Assembly: GCF_901482695.1 (NCBI RefSeq)
Contig: NZ_LR590484.1
Coordinates: 5,456,001-5,520,000, forward strand
DNA length: 64,000 nt
Source: Sphingobacterium thalpophilum
Lineage (GTDB): Bacteria; Bacteroidota; Bacteroidia; Sphingobacteriales; Sphingobacteriaceae
Direction: 5' to 3'
Part shown: positions 36,375-45,344 of the stretch, one piece after another
Position numbering within the stretch: the first letter of the stretch is position 1
Layout: every line of letters starts with the position of its first letter
Made by a program: the position numbers and the translations under genes
The notes under the pieces: model-generated
Databases searched by the model: none
Seen by the model: only the letters and a program-made list of their open reading frames with translations
What the model was told of the DNA's origin: nothing

Positions 36375-37109
36375 TCAGTAATCTCTTCGACTTTCCACCG
36401 TATAGGTAAAGCTTTCGGCTCGGTAAAAGCCCAGATTATATTCTATTGGTTTACCTGACTGATCATAAACAAATCGTTTACGGGATAGGATCGGATCCCC
36501 CATATTCACCTCTAGTTTATCGGCTATGAATTTATTTGCGGCAATAGCATCGATTTCTTCCTGAGAGAGATCTGCTACAACGTGGTAATCGGATTCTAGT
36601 ATTTCATATAATGGGCGCTTAAAGTCTTCGTCTCCGGTCAGGCCAATCCGGGGATGAAAATAAGAGATAAAATATACAAATGGATCATCTTTCTTGCCTC
36701 TTAACCGCTCTAGTTTCAGTAATTTCTGATTTTCATCAACATTAAAAAATTTACTGATGATTTTATCAGGTACGACCCAGCTTACATGAAGTTCAAAATT
36801 TTTGACTTCTAAACCTCGATTCTTCATTTCTTGGGAAAAACTCAGCCAATTTTTCGACTTCGAGCTAAATTTAGAGTTGGCAACCTTCGTGCCGATGCCT
36901 TTTTTCCGGATCAGAAGTTCTTCATAAACCAACTTGTTAATCGCCAACCGCAGCGTCGAACGGGAAATTGCTAAACGTTTGGCCAGCTCTATTTCATTGG
37001 GCAACAACTTTCCTTCAATATATTCCGGCTGTTTTATCAACTCCCGCAATAAATTCTCTGCTTGAACATGCAATGGAACGGGACTTTTATGGTCTATTTT
37101 TAAATTCAT
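36375..37109 (-). CDS. GntR/HutC-family transcriptional regulator
   Basis: 244 residues. Residues about 8-75 are a GntR winged helix (LLPNEIELAKRLAISRSTLRLAINKL), and about 95-235 a UTRA ligand domain ending RKRFVYDQSGKPIEYNLGFYRAESFTY. HutC-type repressors release DNA when a sugar phosphate or similar ligand binds UTRA. The divergent sugar porter gene starts 94 bases away and carries a perfect palindrome over its promoter, so this protein probably represses the transporter operon and possibly itself. Ligand unknown; mannose 6-phosphate is a guess from context. Confidence 0.93.
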   Translation of the reverse strand: MNLKIDHKSPVPLHVQAENLLRELIKQPEYIEGKLLPNEIELAKRLAISRSTLRLAINKLVYEELLIRKKGIGTKVANSKFSSKSKNWLSFSQEMKNRGLEVKNFELHVSWVVPDKIISKFFNVDENQKLLKLERLRGKKDDPFVYFISYFHPRIGLTGDEDFKRPLYEILESDYHVVADLSQEEIDAIAANKFIADKLEVNMGDPILSRKRFVYDQSGKPIEYNLGFYRAESFTYTVESRRDY

Positions 37110-37142
37110 GATATCATCTTGCTCAGGCTAAATTAAGATTTT

Positions 37143-37173
37143 TTGCATAATTAAAAAAATAGACATATGTTTG
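37143..37173 (+). promoter_or_regulatory. Promoter of the sugar porter operon
   Basis: TTG (37143-37145), 20 bases, then TATGTTTG (37166-37173), matching TTG-N19/20-TAnnTTTG. Its -7 box is overlapped by the palindromic operator. Confidence 0.75.
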
Positions 37174-37190
37174 TATGTATATACATACAA
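37171..37190. promoter_or_regulatory. Palindromic operator, probable GntR-family site
   Basis: A perfect 20-base palindrome with core GTATGTATATACATAC. Its centre resembles GTnTAnAC-type sites of HutC regulators. It overlaps the end of the -7 box and the expected start point, 13 bases before the porter ATG, as expected for repression. Confidence 0.7.
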
Positions 37191-37203
37191 TTATAAACTG
37201 GTT

Positions 37204-38538
37204 ATGTCGAAAAACTTACTCACCATTTTATGCATCGTCTCTCTTGGAGGGCTTCTTTTTGGCTTCGATATGGCCGTGATCGCCGGAGCCCTGCCTTTGG
37301 TTAAGCCATTTTTCGCATTATCTCCGGCACAGGAAGGTATCTTTGTGAGCTCTGCTCTGATAGGTTGTATTCTGGGCGTGCTCTTTACTGGTCCTTTTAC
37401 AGACAAATACGGACGGAAGCAGCCCTTTATTATGGCATCGCTCCTCTTCTTGCTTTCCGCTATCGGTTGCGGATTCAGCCCAAATTATACGATACTTATT
37501 CTGTGCAGAGCCATTGGCGGTCTGGGCGTCGGAATTGCCTCTATCGTTGTACCGCTTTACCTAGCCGAGATTTCTCCCAGTAAATTCCGGGGCAGATCAG
37601 TCACCTGTTATCAACTGGCCATTACATTCGGGATTCTGCTTGCCTATATTAGCAATTATCTTATTCTTCAAAAGTATGGGCTGCCGCAACCAGAGCTCTG
37701 GCGTACCATGTTCTTAGTTGGAGCAGTACCAGCGATTCTGCTGTGTCTTGGCGTCTATTTTATTCCGGAAAGCCCGCGCTGGCTCGCTAAAAATGGACGG
37801 ATAGCCGAAGCCGCTCTGATTAGCGCCAAGCTTGGACTATCCGATTTTCAGGAAGCGACTAGTCCTGCCAAAGGCAGCATCAAAGATCTTTTTTCACCTA
37901 TATACCGTCGCGCTTTTCTGCTCGGGTTGTTTCTACCCCTATTTTCTCAGTTTAGCGGCATTAACGCCATCGTGTACTACGGGCCAAGCATCCTACTCGA
38001 ATCGGGTATTTCGCTGGATAGCTCTTACCATGCACAGTTGTTTTTTGGCGCCGCAAACGTGCTCTTTACCTGTTTCGCGCTTTGGAAAGTCGACAACTGG
38101 GGCAGAAGATTATTGTATATAGTGGGAACATCAGGTGCGGCCTTGAGTTTGCTTTTGACAGGATACCTCTTCGGTCAGCAACAGCAGGCAAGCTCCATTG
38201 CCCTGGTTTCTTCTATCCTACTGTTCTTATTTTTCTTTGCCTTCTCCATCGGCCCACTAAAATTTGTCGTCGCAGCAGAAATATTTCCCAATGCTATCCG
38301 TGCACGGGCAATGGGAATCAGCATCATGGTCATGTGGGTTTCCGATGCAATCGTGGGGCAGCTGACCCCCATATTGCTGGCCACCTGGGGAGCCCAGTAT
38401 ACGTTCTGGCTTTTTGCTTCATGCTGTGCTATTGCCTTTGTCGTTGTACTGACTTATCTGCCCGAGACAAAAGGCAAACCTTTAGAGGAAATTGAAAAAT
38501 ATTGGATCGAAAAATCAGAAACAAACGCTAAAGCGTAA
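37204..38538 (+). CDS. Sugar porter, major facilitator superfamily
   Basis: 444 residues from ATG at 37204 (the open frame extends 11 codons upstream, but that would begin inside the operator). Twelve predicted membrane helices with sugar-porter marks: GGLLFGFDMAVIAGA (near 14), DKYGRKQPF (near 66), PESPRWLAKNGR (near 190), and PETKGKPLEEIEKYW at the C-terminus. These proteins usually import hexoses or pentoses with protons. Context suggests mannose or a related sugar released by the GH92 enzyme. First gene of an operon with the PMI-like and glycosidase-like genes. Confidence 0.94.
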   Translation: MSKNLLTILCIVSLGGLLFGFDMAVIAGALPLVKPFFALSPAQEGIFVSSALIGCILGVLFTGPFTDKYGRKQPFIMASLLFLLSAIGCGFSPNYTILILCRAIGGLGVGIASIVVPLYLAEISPSKFRGRSVTCYQLAITFGILLAYISNYLILQKYGLPQPELWRTMFLVGAVPAILLCLGVYFIPESPRWLAKNGRIAEAALISAKLGLSDFQEATSPAKGSIKDLFSPIYRRAFLLGLFLPLFSQFSGINAIVYYGPSILLESGISLDSSYHAQLFFGAANVLFTCFALWKVDNWGRRLLYIVGTSGAALSLLLTGYLFGQQQQASSIALVSSILLFLFFFAFSIGPLKFVVAAEIFPNAIRARAMGISIMVMWVSDAIVGQLTPILLATWGAQYTFWLFASCCAIAFVVVLTYLPETKGKPLEEIEKYWIEKSETNAKA

Positions 38539-38586
38539 ACCTATACAAGCAAGTAATCAATTTTTATACGCAACAAATAACATGTT

Positions 38587-40335
38587 ATGTTTTCCAATAT
38601 CAAAACGACATCTTTTCAATACGACATCCAGCCAACATTCCCTGTTCAGGGCAGATTATCGAACTCTTATGCTGAACTTGTTGATCACCTTCTTGAACAT
38701 GATATACGTCACATTGACGGTTTTATCGGCGTAAACTGGACAATCCTCATACAACGCATCCAGCAGGAATTCGCAAACCGTGGACTACCTGTCCAATTTA
38801 TAGCTATGGAAAGCGCCTTCCTGCCTGAATCCGTCATTCAACAAAAAGTGAGCCCTTATCTTGGTGGTAACGATCCTTTATTTGGCAAAAAAGCCACCTT
38901 AACACTTTCCGAATATTTCGATATAGCGAAGATGGAAGTTTTACAGAAAACCTTTAGGGAAGCGATGGAAGATGAATATATCTTTTTTTATGGTGTAGGC
39001 GCAGCCCTGCTCAATGGTGCTGACAAAGTGATGTATATCGATCTACCCAAAAATGTACTGATCCAACACATGCGATCAGGGCGCGCATGGAATCTGGCCT
39101 GCTCGCCGAATGCTAACCAAAAGGAAATTTATAAACGCTACTATTTTGTCGACTGGGAAATACTCAATCGCCATAAAAGGGCTATAATGCCACGCGTCGC
39201 CATCATGGCAGATCAACAGTCGCCGGATGATCTGCCTTGGATTACGGGCCCCGATTTAAGGGCAACGTTAAACCTGATGTCCGAAAACTACTTTCGCGTA
39301 CGACCGACCTTTGAACCCGGCGTCTGGGGTGGGCAATGGATGAAACAACATCTGACCGGCATTGACCAGAGTGCAAAAAATTATGCCTGGTCTTTCGAAA
39401 TGATTGTACCCGAAAACGGTATCTTGCTTGAAAATAACGGATTGGTACTGGAGATCTCCTTTGATCAATTGATGTTTCAGGAATACTTCAATGTATTGGG
39501 TAAAGCCCAAGCGCGCTTTGATGTTGAATTCCCGATCCGGTTCAATTTTTTAGATACATTTGACGGAGGCAATTTATCTATTCAGTGCCATCCAAGCCCT
39601 GATTATGCAAAAACTGAATTTGGGGAAAACTTCACTCAAGATGAATCTTATTATATCGTCGATACAAAAGACAATGCTCAGGTATATCTGGGATTTCAGG
39701 CAGACATAGATGCCGACGATTTTCGCGACGCTCTCGAGCAAAGCTTCCATTCAGGCAAACCCATAGCAATTGATAAATACGTTCAAAAGTTTAAAGCTCA
39801 AAAACACCAACTGTATTTGATTCCGCATGGCACTGTACACTCATCGGGTAAAGACAATCTGGTTCTGGAAATCAGTGCCACACCCTATAATTATACGTTC
39901 AAGATGTATGATTGGCTTCGCCCCGATTTGGACGGCAAGCCTCGGCCATTGAATATTGATCGCGCTTTTGCCAACCTCAACTTTAGCCGCAAAGGCCGGG
40001 TTGTCAGAGACAGTCTGCTTTCCCGGCCACAACCTTATGACCTGGATGAACAGTCAAAAAAAATCCATCTTCCGACACACGAGGATCATTTTTATGATGT
40101 ACTCAGATATGAATTTACACAAGGCGTCCGCATCGAAACACAAGACCAATGCCATATTATGATGCTCGTTGAAGGTGAAGCTATAGAGCTGATCACCGCT
40201 GGTGGAATGAAAAAGATCTTTCACTATGCGGAGACATTTGCTGTGCCCGCAGCAGCCGGCTTCTATTCCCTGCGTAACCTGGGAAAAGGCACTGCCAAAG
40301 TAATACAGGCTTTTGTCAAAGACAGCAAATGTTAA
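38587..40335 (+). CDS. Class I mannose-6-phosphate isomerase-like protein with extra N-terminal domain
   Basis: 582 residues, against about 320-400 for ordinary type I isomerases. The C-terminal half holds the cupin core: YFRVRPTFEPGVWGGQWMKQ (near 236), NLSIQCHPSPDYAKTEFG (Gln and His zinc-ligand region, near 330) and IPHGTVHSSGKDNLVLEIS (near 417). The first 220 residues are a separate alpha/beta domain; HIDGFIGVNWTILIQRI (near 36) sits where a nucleotide-kinase P-loop would be but lacks the GK[ST] residues. Likely interconverts mannose and fructose 6-phosphates. Second gene of the sugar porter operon. The N-domain role is unknown. Confidence 0.82.
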   Translation: MFSNIKTTSFQYDIQPTFPVQGRLSNSYAELVDHLLEHDIRHIDGFIGVNWTILIQRIQQEFANRGLPVQFIAMESAFLPESVIQQKVSPYLGGNDPLFGKKATLTLSEYFDIAKMEVLQKTFREAMEDEYIFFYGVGAALLNGADKVMYIDLPKNVLIQHMRSGRAWNLACSPNANQKEIYKRYYFVDWEILNRHKRAIMPRVAIMADQQSPDDLPWITGPDLRATLNLMSENYFRVRPTFEPGVWGGQWMKQHLTGIDQSAKNYAWSFEMIVPENGILLENNGLVLEISFDQLMFQEYFNVLGKAQARFDVEFPIRFNFLDTFDGGNLSIQCHPSPDYAKTEFGENFTQDESYYIVDTKDNAQVYLGFQADIDADDFRDALEQSFHSGKPIAIDKYVQKFKAQKHQLYLIPHGTVHSSGKDNLVLEISATPYNYTFKMYDWLRPDLDGKPRPLNIDRAFANLNFSRKGRVVRDSLLSRPQPYDLDEQSKKIHLPTHEDHFYDVLRYEFTQGVRIETQDQCHIMMLVEGEAIELITAGGMKKIFHYAETFAVPAAAGFYSLRNLGKGTAKVIQAFVKDSKC

Positions 40336-40366
40336 ATCCAATATATAGACCTAATTAAATAGCACT

Positions 40367-41662
40367 ATGAGAAATTTATTTTTCGCCTTGGCCTCATCCT
40401 GTATATTTCTGTCCTGCAATAATGGTGGCAGTAAGACCGCAGGCAATACTGTTACAGAGAGCATTCGTCAAGACAACAGCTTTCAGCTCGTAAAAGATAT
40501 GGCGAGCAATGTGATCAAGTCTGGATTCAATGCCGGAGACGGCTATGGCGAAGTTTGGATCAGAGACTACAACACGTTTATCAACCTCGCAGTACAGGTA
40601 CATCCGCATGAACAGCTAAAAGAGCAATTGGCCATATTCTTCAAACTTCAGGGCGAAGATGGCAATATCGCCGACGGATTCGTCAAAAAATCGACTTTGA
40701 AAAACGGCACATCGGATTACTATACGATTACCAGTACCTTGGCTCCAGAATATGCCGGCCACAAAAACACCGTTGAAACCGATCAGGAGACTTCGCTGAT
40801 TCAAGCAGTACACAAATATGTGACAGCGACCAAAGACAGTTCGTTTCTCACACACAAGATAGGCAGGACAACTGTTAAGGACCGAATGGAAAAAGCATTG
40901 CAATTTCTGATGGACAAACGCTATAATAGCACCTATGGGCTGCTGTGGGGCGCAACAACAGTCGATTGGGGGGATGTACAGCCCGAACACGACTGGGGCG
41001 TCCACCTCGACGAAAATTCACACATTGCTTTGGATATCTATGACAATGCCATGTTTCTGATAGCACTCGACAACTATATGGAACTTGTCCCTGAGAAAAA
41101 AGAAAAATGGGCCAGCATGAGGGAGACGATTGCCAGCAATACCATGAAACATCTTTGGGATGACAAAAACCAAAAGTTTATTCCGCACATTTATATCGCT
41201 GGCTCTCCATTCCCCAAAGACTTTGACGAAAATAAAATCTATTATCACGGCGGCACAGCTGTGGCCATTGAAGCCAACCTGTTGAGCAAAGCACAGATCA
41301 AAACGTCCTTGGACAAAATGATCAAAAATGTAAAGGATGCAGGCGCCGCTACAATTGGTTTGACGATATACCCCACCTATCCTGCCGGTTTCTTTAAAAA
41401 CAAAGGCATGTATCCCTATGGCTATCAAAACGGGGGCGACTGGACCTGGTTTGGAGGGCGAATGATCCAACAACTGGTCAAAAATGGTTTTCAGCGAGAA
41501 GCGTATGAACAGATCAAACCAATGTTGGCACGCGTGATAAAAAACAAAGGTTTTTACGAATGGTATACCAAAGATAACCAGCCTGAAGGCTCAGGAACAT
41601 TTCGGGGCGAGGCCGGCGTACTTTATGATGCCATCATCTTATTGGAAAATACCACCGAATAA
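40367..41662 (+). CDS. Six-hairpin glycosidase-like lipoprotein
   Basis: 431 residues. The N-terminus NLFFALASSCIFLSCNN is a lipoprotein signal with cleavage before Cys17, so the protein is probably anchored in the periplasm or outer membrane. Repeated helix pairs with VWIRDYNTFINLAVQVHP (near 62), EHDWGVHLDENSHIALDIYD (near 207) and NGGDWTWFGGRMIQQL (near 355) are typical of alpha/alpha six-barrel glycosidases such as GH15, GH63 or GH125. I cannot assign the family. Third gene of the mannose-related operon, 31 bases after the PMI-like gene. Confidence 0.75.
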   Translation: MRNLFFALASSCIFLSCNNGGSKTAGNTVTESIRQDNSFQLVKDMASNVIKSGFNAGDGYGEVWIRDYNTFINLAVQVHPHEQLKEQLAIFFKLQGEDGNIADGFVKKSTLKNGTSDYYTITSTLAPEYAGHKNTVETDQETSLIQAVHKYVTATKDSSFLTHKIGRTTVKDRMEKALQFLMDKRYNSTYGLLWGATTVDWGDVQPEHDWGVHLDENSHIALDIYDNAMFLIALDNYMELVPEKKEKWASMRETIASNTMKHLWDDKNQKFIPHIYIAGSPFPKDFDENKIYYHGGTAVAIEANLLSKAQIKTSLDKMIKNVKDAGAATIGLTIYPTYPAGFFKNKGMYPYGYQNGGDWTWFGGRMIQQLVKNGFQREAYEQIKPMLARVIKNKGFYEWYTKDNQPEGSGTFRGEAGVLYDAIILLENTTE

Positions 41663-41832
41663 CAACCTACTGCCAGGTCCAATCAACAAGCCGTCTACTT
41701 TACTTTTGGCGGCGGCTTGTATATAGACGATAACCAACGCAAAACTTCCGTTGGCATCTCTCTTTGTCTCCAATATAGCTCCTCCGGATGCTACGTCCCC
41801 TTCCTCGATTATAAAATAATCCAAATATTACT

Positions 41833-41862
41833 TTGAAAAATATCCAGGGAACAATACCTTTG
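41833..41862 (+). promoter_or_regulatory. Promoter of the TonB-dependent receptor gene
   Basis: TTG (41833-41835), 19 bases, TACCTTTG (41855-41862): exact Bacteroidota consensus. Immediately downstream a direct repeat taattaatctaattaa (around 41872-41887) could bind an iron regulator, but it does not match a Fur box I would trust. Confidence 0.75.
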
Positions 41863-41899
41863 CGTTGTTTATAATTAATCTAATTAAGACTACTGTCAA

Positions 41900-44311
41900 A
41901 TGAATAAATTTATCATCTACCTTTTCTTGTTCATTCCGGCCTCTCTCCTCGCCCAAGTGCAGCACTCAGCGGAAGTTTACGGTAAAATTTTCTCTTCAGA
42001 CGGCAAACCCATTACAGGAATAACCGTTAAATTGCTCCCGCAGGATATCACAGTGATCACCAAATCCAATGGCTCATTTCAGTTCAAATCATTGCAGGCC
42101 GGTGCGGCGCGACTTGAAATATCAGCTGTCGGGTTACAGCCTGTGGTAAGGGATATCCAAATCGAAGCCAGCAAAAATAGAATTGCGGATATCTACCTCA
42201 ATGAAGATCAGACTACATTAGAAGAAATCGTTATCAACGGCAACGGCGTCAACAAGTATACACGCAAACAGAGTCTTTATGTTTCAAAAATGCCGCTCAA
42301 TAACCTCGAAAATTCACAATCTTACACGGTTATTACTAAAGAGCTGTTAAAAAGTCAGCTTAATACGAACTACGACGATGCGCTCGCTAATGTTTCAGGG
42401 GTTGACAAACTGTGGGCCTCAACTGGAAGGCCTGGAGATGGCGTCTCTTATTATACTTTACGAGGATTTAGTACGCAGGCTGCAATGGTCAATGGCGTTG
42501 TCGGCATCGCCAGCACAAGCCCCGATCCTGCCAACCTCGAAACCATTGAGGTAATCAAAGGCCCCTCGGGAACGCTATATGGTGGCGCTGCAGTAGGTTT
42601 TGGAGGCTTAATCAACAACATCACGAAAAAACCGCTTGACACCTTCGGAGGCCGGCTCAATTACTTGTTCGGCAGCTACGCGCAGCAGCGCTTTACCGCG
42701 GATATATACGGCCCGCTGACGACCGACAAAAAACTCTTGGGACGCATCAATACTGCATTCTCCAATGTAGGAAACTACCAGGATGCAGGATTCAACAGAT
42801 CTATTTTCGTAGCACCATCCATCCTTTTCAGAGCCAACGAAAGGCTTGATATCCAATTAGATGCCGAACTGTTTCAGAATAAAGCCACCAATCCGTTAAT
42901 GGTATTTTTAAACCGCTCGAGACAATTATTTGCCCGAACGCCTGATGAATTGTCGTTCGATTTCAACAAGTCTTATACCAATAATGACGTGACCTTCAAA
43001 AACCCGACTACAAACATTCGGGGCAATGCAACGTATCGATTCAACGAGCAGTGGACATCGACGACAACAGTTAACTACAATCGACGTAAGGCCGATGGTT
43101 ATTTCCAATATGTCATGTACCTGCAGCCAAGCAATGATACTTTGATTAACCGATATGTGGCAGACCAGAATTATACAGCCAGTAATTTCAATGCGCAACA
43201 GAATTTTGTTGGTGATTTTCATATCGGAGATCTCCGAAACAGATTGCTCGTGGGTGTTGATTATCTTTTCCAGCAGGCAGAGAGTCACAACTCACCATAC
43301 ATTCTGTTTGATCAGCTCAACACATCCTTCGATGATCCGAGATATTCGAGATTCAATGCCGCAAACATCGACGCTGCCATCGCCGCTTCCACAGGTGCCA
43401 AAACAAACAACAGAAGCCGTAACCAAGTTGTAGGAGCTTATGTGTCCGATGTATTGGACCTGATGCCGCAATTGCATCTGAACCTGGCCTTGCGAATGGA
43501 CTATTTCGACAATCGAGGAACTTATAATTTTGATCAGAACACCACAACTGGAGCTTATCATCAGACCGCATTTTCCCCCCGTGCAGGTGTAGTATACGAA
43601 TTGCTCAAGGACAAAGTTTCTTTCTTTGCCAATTATCAGAATGGTTTCAAAAATGTAGCGCCTGTAGTTCAGCCACATCCGGACATTTCCGGAGATTTCA
43701 AGCCTCAACAGGCATCACAATGGGAAGCAGGGGTGAAATTAAGCCTCCTCAACGACAAGCTTGGCCTGACAGCGAGCTATTACGATATTACAGTTGATAA
43801 TATGCTTCGTACGGAAACCCAGATCATTGATGGCGAATCTTACAATATCACTGTACAAGATGGGACCAGACTGAGCCGCGGAATAGATTTCGACCTGACC
43901 GCCGCTCCCATAGAAGGAATGAATCTGATTTTTAGTTATAGTTTCAACAACAGCAAGACCACAAAGGCTGCAGAAAGCGTCAATAACTTACGGCCTACGG
44001 AAGCGGGGCCGAAACACCTTTCAAACGTGTGGGCCAATTATACAGTTCAAAGAGGGGCGCTGAAAGGATTTGGAATAGGTGCTGGCCTAAACTACGCTAG
44101 TAAAAACCTGATTACAAACAGCGTACCTACGGGTGTATTTACGCTACCTGCTTACTTACTCGTAAATACAAGTCTCTCTTATCGTTATAAACAGGTAGAG
44201 TTCGCCATAAAAGGCAATAACCTGACGAACCAGACTTACTTTAAAGGCTGGACGACCGTCAACCCGCAGATGCCCAGAAATATTCTTGGCAGTATCGCCT
44301 ATCAGTTCTAA
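41900..44311 (+). CDS. TonB-dependent siderophore-type receptor
   Basis: 803 residues. Signal peptide (NKFIIYLFLFIPASLLAQ), then a carboxypeptidase-regulatory-like domain (about 25-105), a plug with YYTLRGFSTQAAMVNG and IEVIKGPSGTLYGGAAVGFGG (near 220), and a 22-strand barrel ending in the outer-membrane signature NILGSIAYQF with terminal Phe. It is a TonB-powered outer-membrane gate; the plug and barrel resemble ferric siderophore receptors (FhuA/FpvA type). There is no SusD partner, which argues against a glycan role. Monocistronic with its own promoter and terminator. Confidence 0.93.
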   Translation: MNKFIIYLFLFIPASLLAQVQHSAEVYGKIFSSDGKPITGITVKLLPQDITVITKSNGSFQFKSLQAGAARLEISAVGLQPVVRDIQIEASKNRIADIYLNEDQTTLEEIVINGNGVNKYTRKQSLYVSKMPLNNLENSQSYTVITKELLKSQLNTNYDDALANVSGVDKLWASTGRPGDGVSYYTLRGFSTQAAMVNGVVGIASTSPDPANLETIEVIKGPSGTLYGGAAVGFGGLINNITKKPLDTFGGRLNYLFGSYAQQRFTADIYGPLTTDKKLLGRINTAFSNVGNYQDAGFNRSIFVAPSILFRANERLDIQLDAELFQNKATNPLMVFLNRSRQLFARTPDELSFDFNKSYTNNDVTFKNPTTNIRGNATYRFNEQWTSTTTVNYNRRKADGYFQYVMYLQPSNDTLINRYVADQNYTASNFNAQQNFVGDFHIGDLRNRLLVGVDYLFQQAESHNSPYILFDQLNTSFDDPRYSRFNAANIDAAIAASTGAKTNNRSRNQVVGAYVSDVLDLMPQLHLNLALRMDYFDNRGTYNFDQNTTTGAYHQTAFSPRAGVVYELLKDKVSFFANYQNGFKNVAPVVQPHPDISGDFKPQQASQWEAGVKLSLLNDKLGLTASYYDITVDNMLRTETQIIDGESYNITVQDGTRLSRGIDFDLTAAPIEGMNLIFSYSFNNSKTTKAAESVNNLRPTEAGPKHLSNVWANYTVQRGALKGFGIGAGLNYASKNLITNSVPTGVFTLPAYLLVNTSLSYRYKQVEFAIKGNNLTNQTYFKGWTTVNPQMPRNILGSIAYQF

Positions 44312-44328
44312 TAACACATGCAGAATTT

Positions 44329-44370
44329 ATAGGGGCAGCTCAGACAAATGGAGCTGTCCCTATTTTCTTT
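44329..44370 (+). terminator. Intrinsic terminator after the TonB receptor gene
   Basis: Arms ataggggcagctc (44329-44341) and gagctgtccctat (44351-44363) form a 13-bp stem with one G-U pair, followed by a T-rich tract. Confidence 0.85.
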
Positions 44371-44498
44371 TCATTTTGCACAGAGCTTCTGTTACAATCC
44401 CGTTTCTGAAATACATTCTGCAGCTGGAATTCGTTGATTCTCATCTATCAACAAGAAGATGGTATCAGCCCAGCATATTTACATTGTTATTGAGACCA

Positions 44499-45134
44499 TT
44501 AAGGCAATTCAATCAGGAACTCATGTTTCGGCAATCTGAATTTTTTCAGTTTCAACAGCCAGTCTTCCTCGGCCTGACGATACCCCAAAGGTAAAAGAAC
44601 AACACTTTTTAAGCCTATCGTGTCCAACCCCAAAAAATGGTCTAATTCAGCATTCGAAAACCCTTCCATGGGCGTAGCGTCTATTTTCAGTTCAGCTGCC
44701 TGAGCAATGGCCATTCCAAAGGAAATATAAGCTTGCTTAGCCGCATGTGCAGCCTGCTGCTCTTCCGTAAGCGCCGCAAACATCGCCTTTAGCCTATTCT
44801 TATAGTCATCGGTCGTGTCCAGCGGAAGTCCCCTGTAGGCATTCATCTGATCAAACGTCGTATCTATCCGCTCATCGGTATATTTATCCCATGCAGCAAA
44901 TACCAAAAGATGCGAGCTTTCAGCAATATTCTGCTGCCCCCAGGCGATCGGTACAATCTGTTCCTTTAACTGCTGATCGGTGATCAGTATCACACGAAAA
45001 GGCTGTAATCCCGAAGAACTCGGAGCCATACGCGCTGCTTCAATAATCTTATCTACGTCCTTTTGGTCTACCTTTTTGGTCGGATCGTACTTTTTGGTCG
45101 CATAGCGCCATTCTAATGTTTCAAGTAGTGCCAT
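44499..45134 (-). CDS. NAD(P)H-dependent nitroreductase-family oxidoreductase
   Basis: 211 residues, FMN-dependent nitroreductase fold. Typical marks are LEWRYATKKYDPTKKV near 7-22 (the phosphate-binding arginine region), MAPSSSGLQPFRVILI near 36, and the C-terminal GLKSVVLLPLGYRQAEEDW. Related enzymes of the NfsB type reduce nitro compounds, quinones or flavins with NAD(P)H. It stands alone on the reverse strand, divergent from the methionine aminopeptidase gene. Confidence 0.92.
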   Translation of the reverse strand: MALLETLEWRYATKKYDPTKKVDQKDVDKIIEAARMAPSSSGLQPFRVILITDQQLKEQIVPIAWGQQNIAESSHLLVFAAWDKYTDERIDTTFDQMNAYRGLPLDTTDDYKNRLKAMFAALTEEQQAAHAAKQAYISFGMAIAQAAELKIDATPMEGFSNAELDHFLGLDTIGLKSVVLLPLGYRQAEEDWLLKLKKFRLPKHEFLIELP

Positions 45135-45344
45135 ATCTATAATTTACATGCGTTTGCTATATCCTCCGTGCTTAATGTCCGCCGCTAGGACATAGTAGTT
45201 TGTTCCCCTCTCTGCAGTGAGCTTAGGGCAGTTAAATATAACAAAATATCAATGTCTAAACATCAATATCGATCGTCTTTTCCATTTTTGTGCAGATTAT
45301 CTATTTTTTTTAGATCTTTGTTTAATATTAATGAGTAAAAAACG

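Noticed and set aside
41687..41719. caagccg/cggcttg inverted repeat as a terminator after the glycosidase-like gene
   Set aside because: The stem is short with a long loop and no T run follows, so I did not call it.
41639..41824. 61-codon reverse frame after the glycosidase-like lipoprotein gene
   Set aside because: It overlaps the end of that gene, matches nothing, and lies beside a consensus promoter for the next gene; probably chance.
41870..41890. Fur box before the TonB receptor gene
   Set aside because: The taattaatctaattaa repeat is AT-rich but does not match a Fur consensus well enough.
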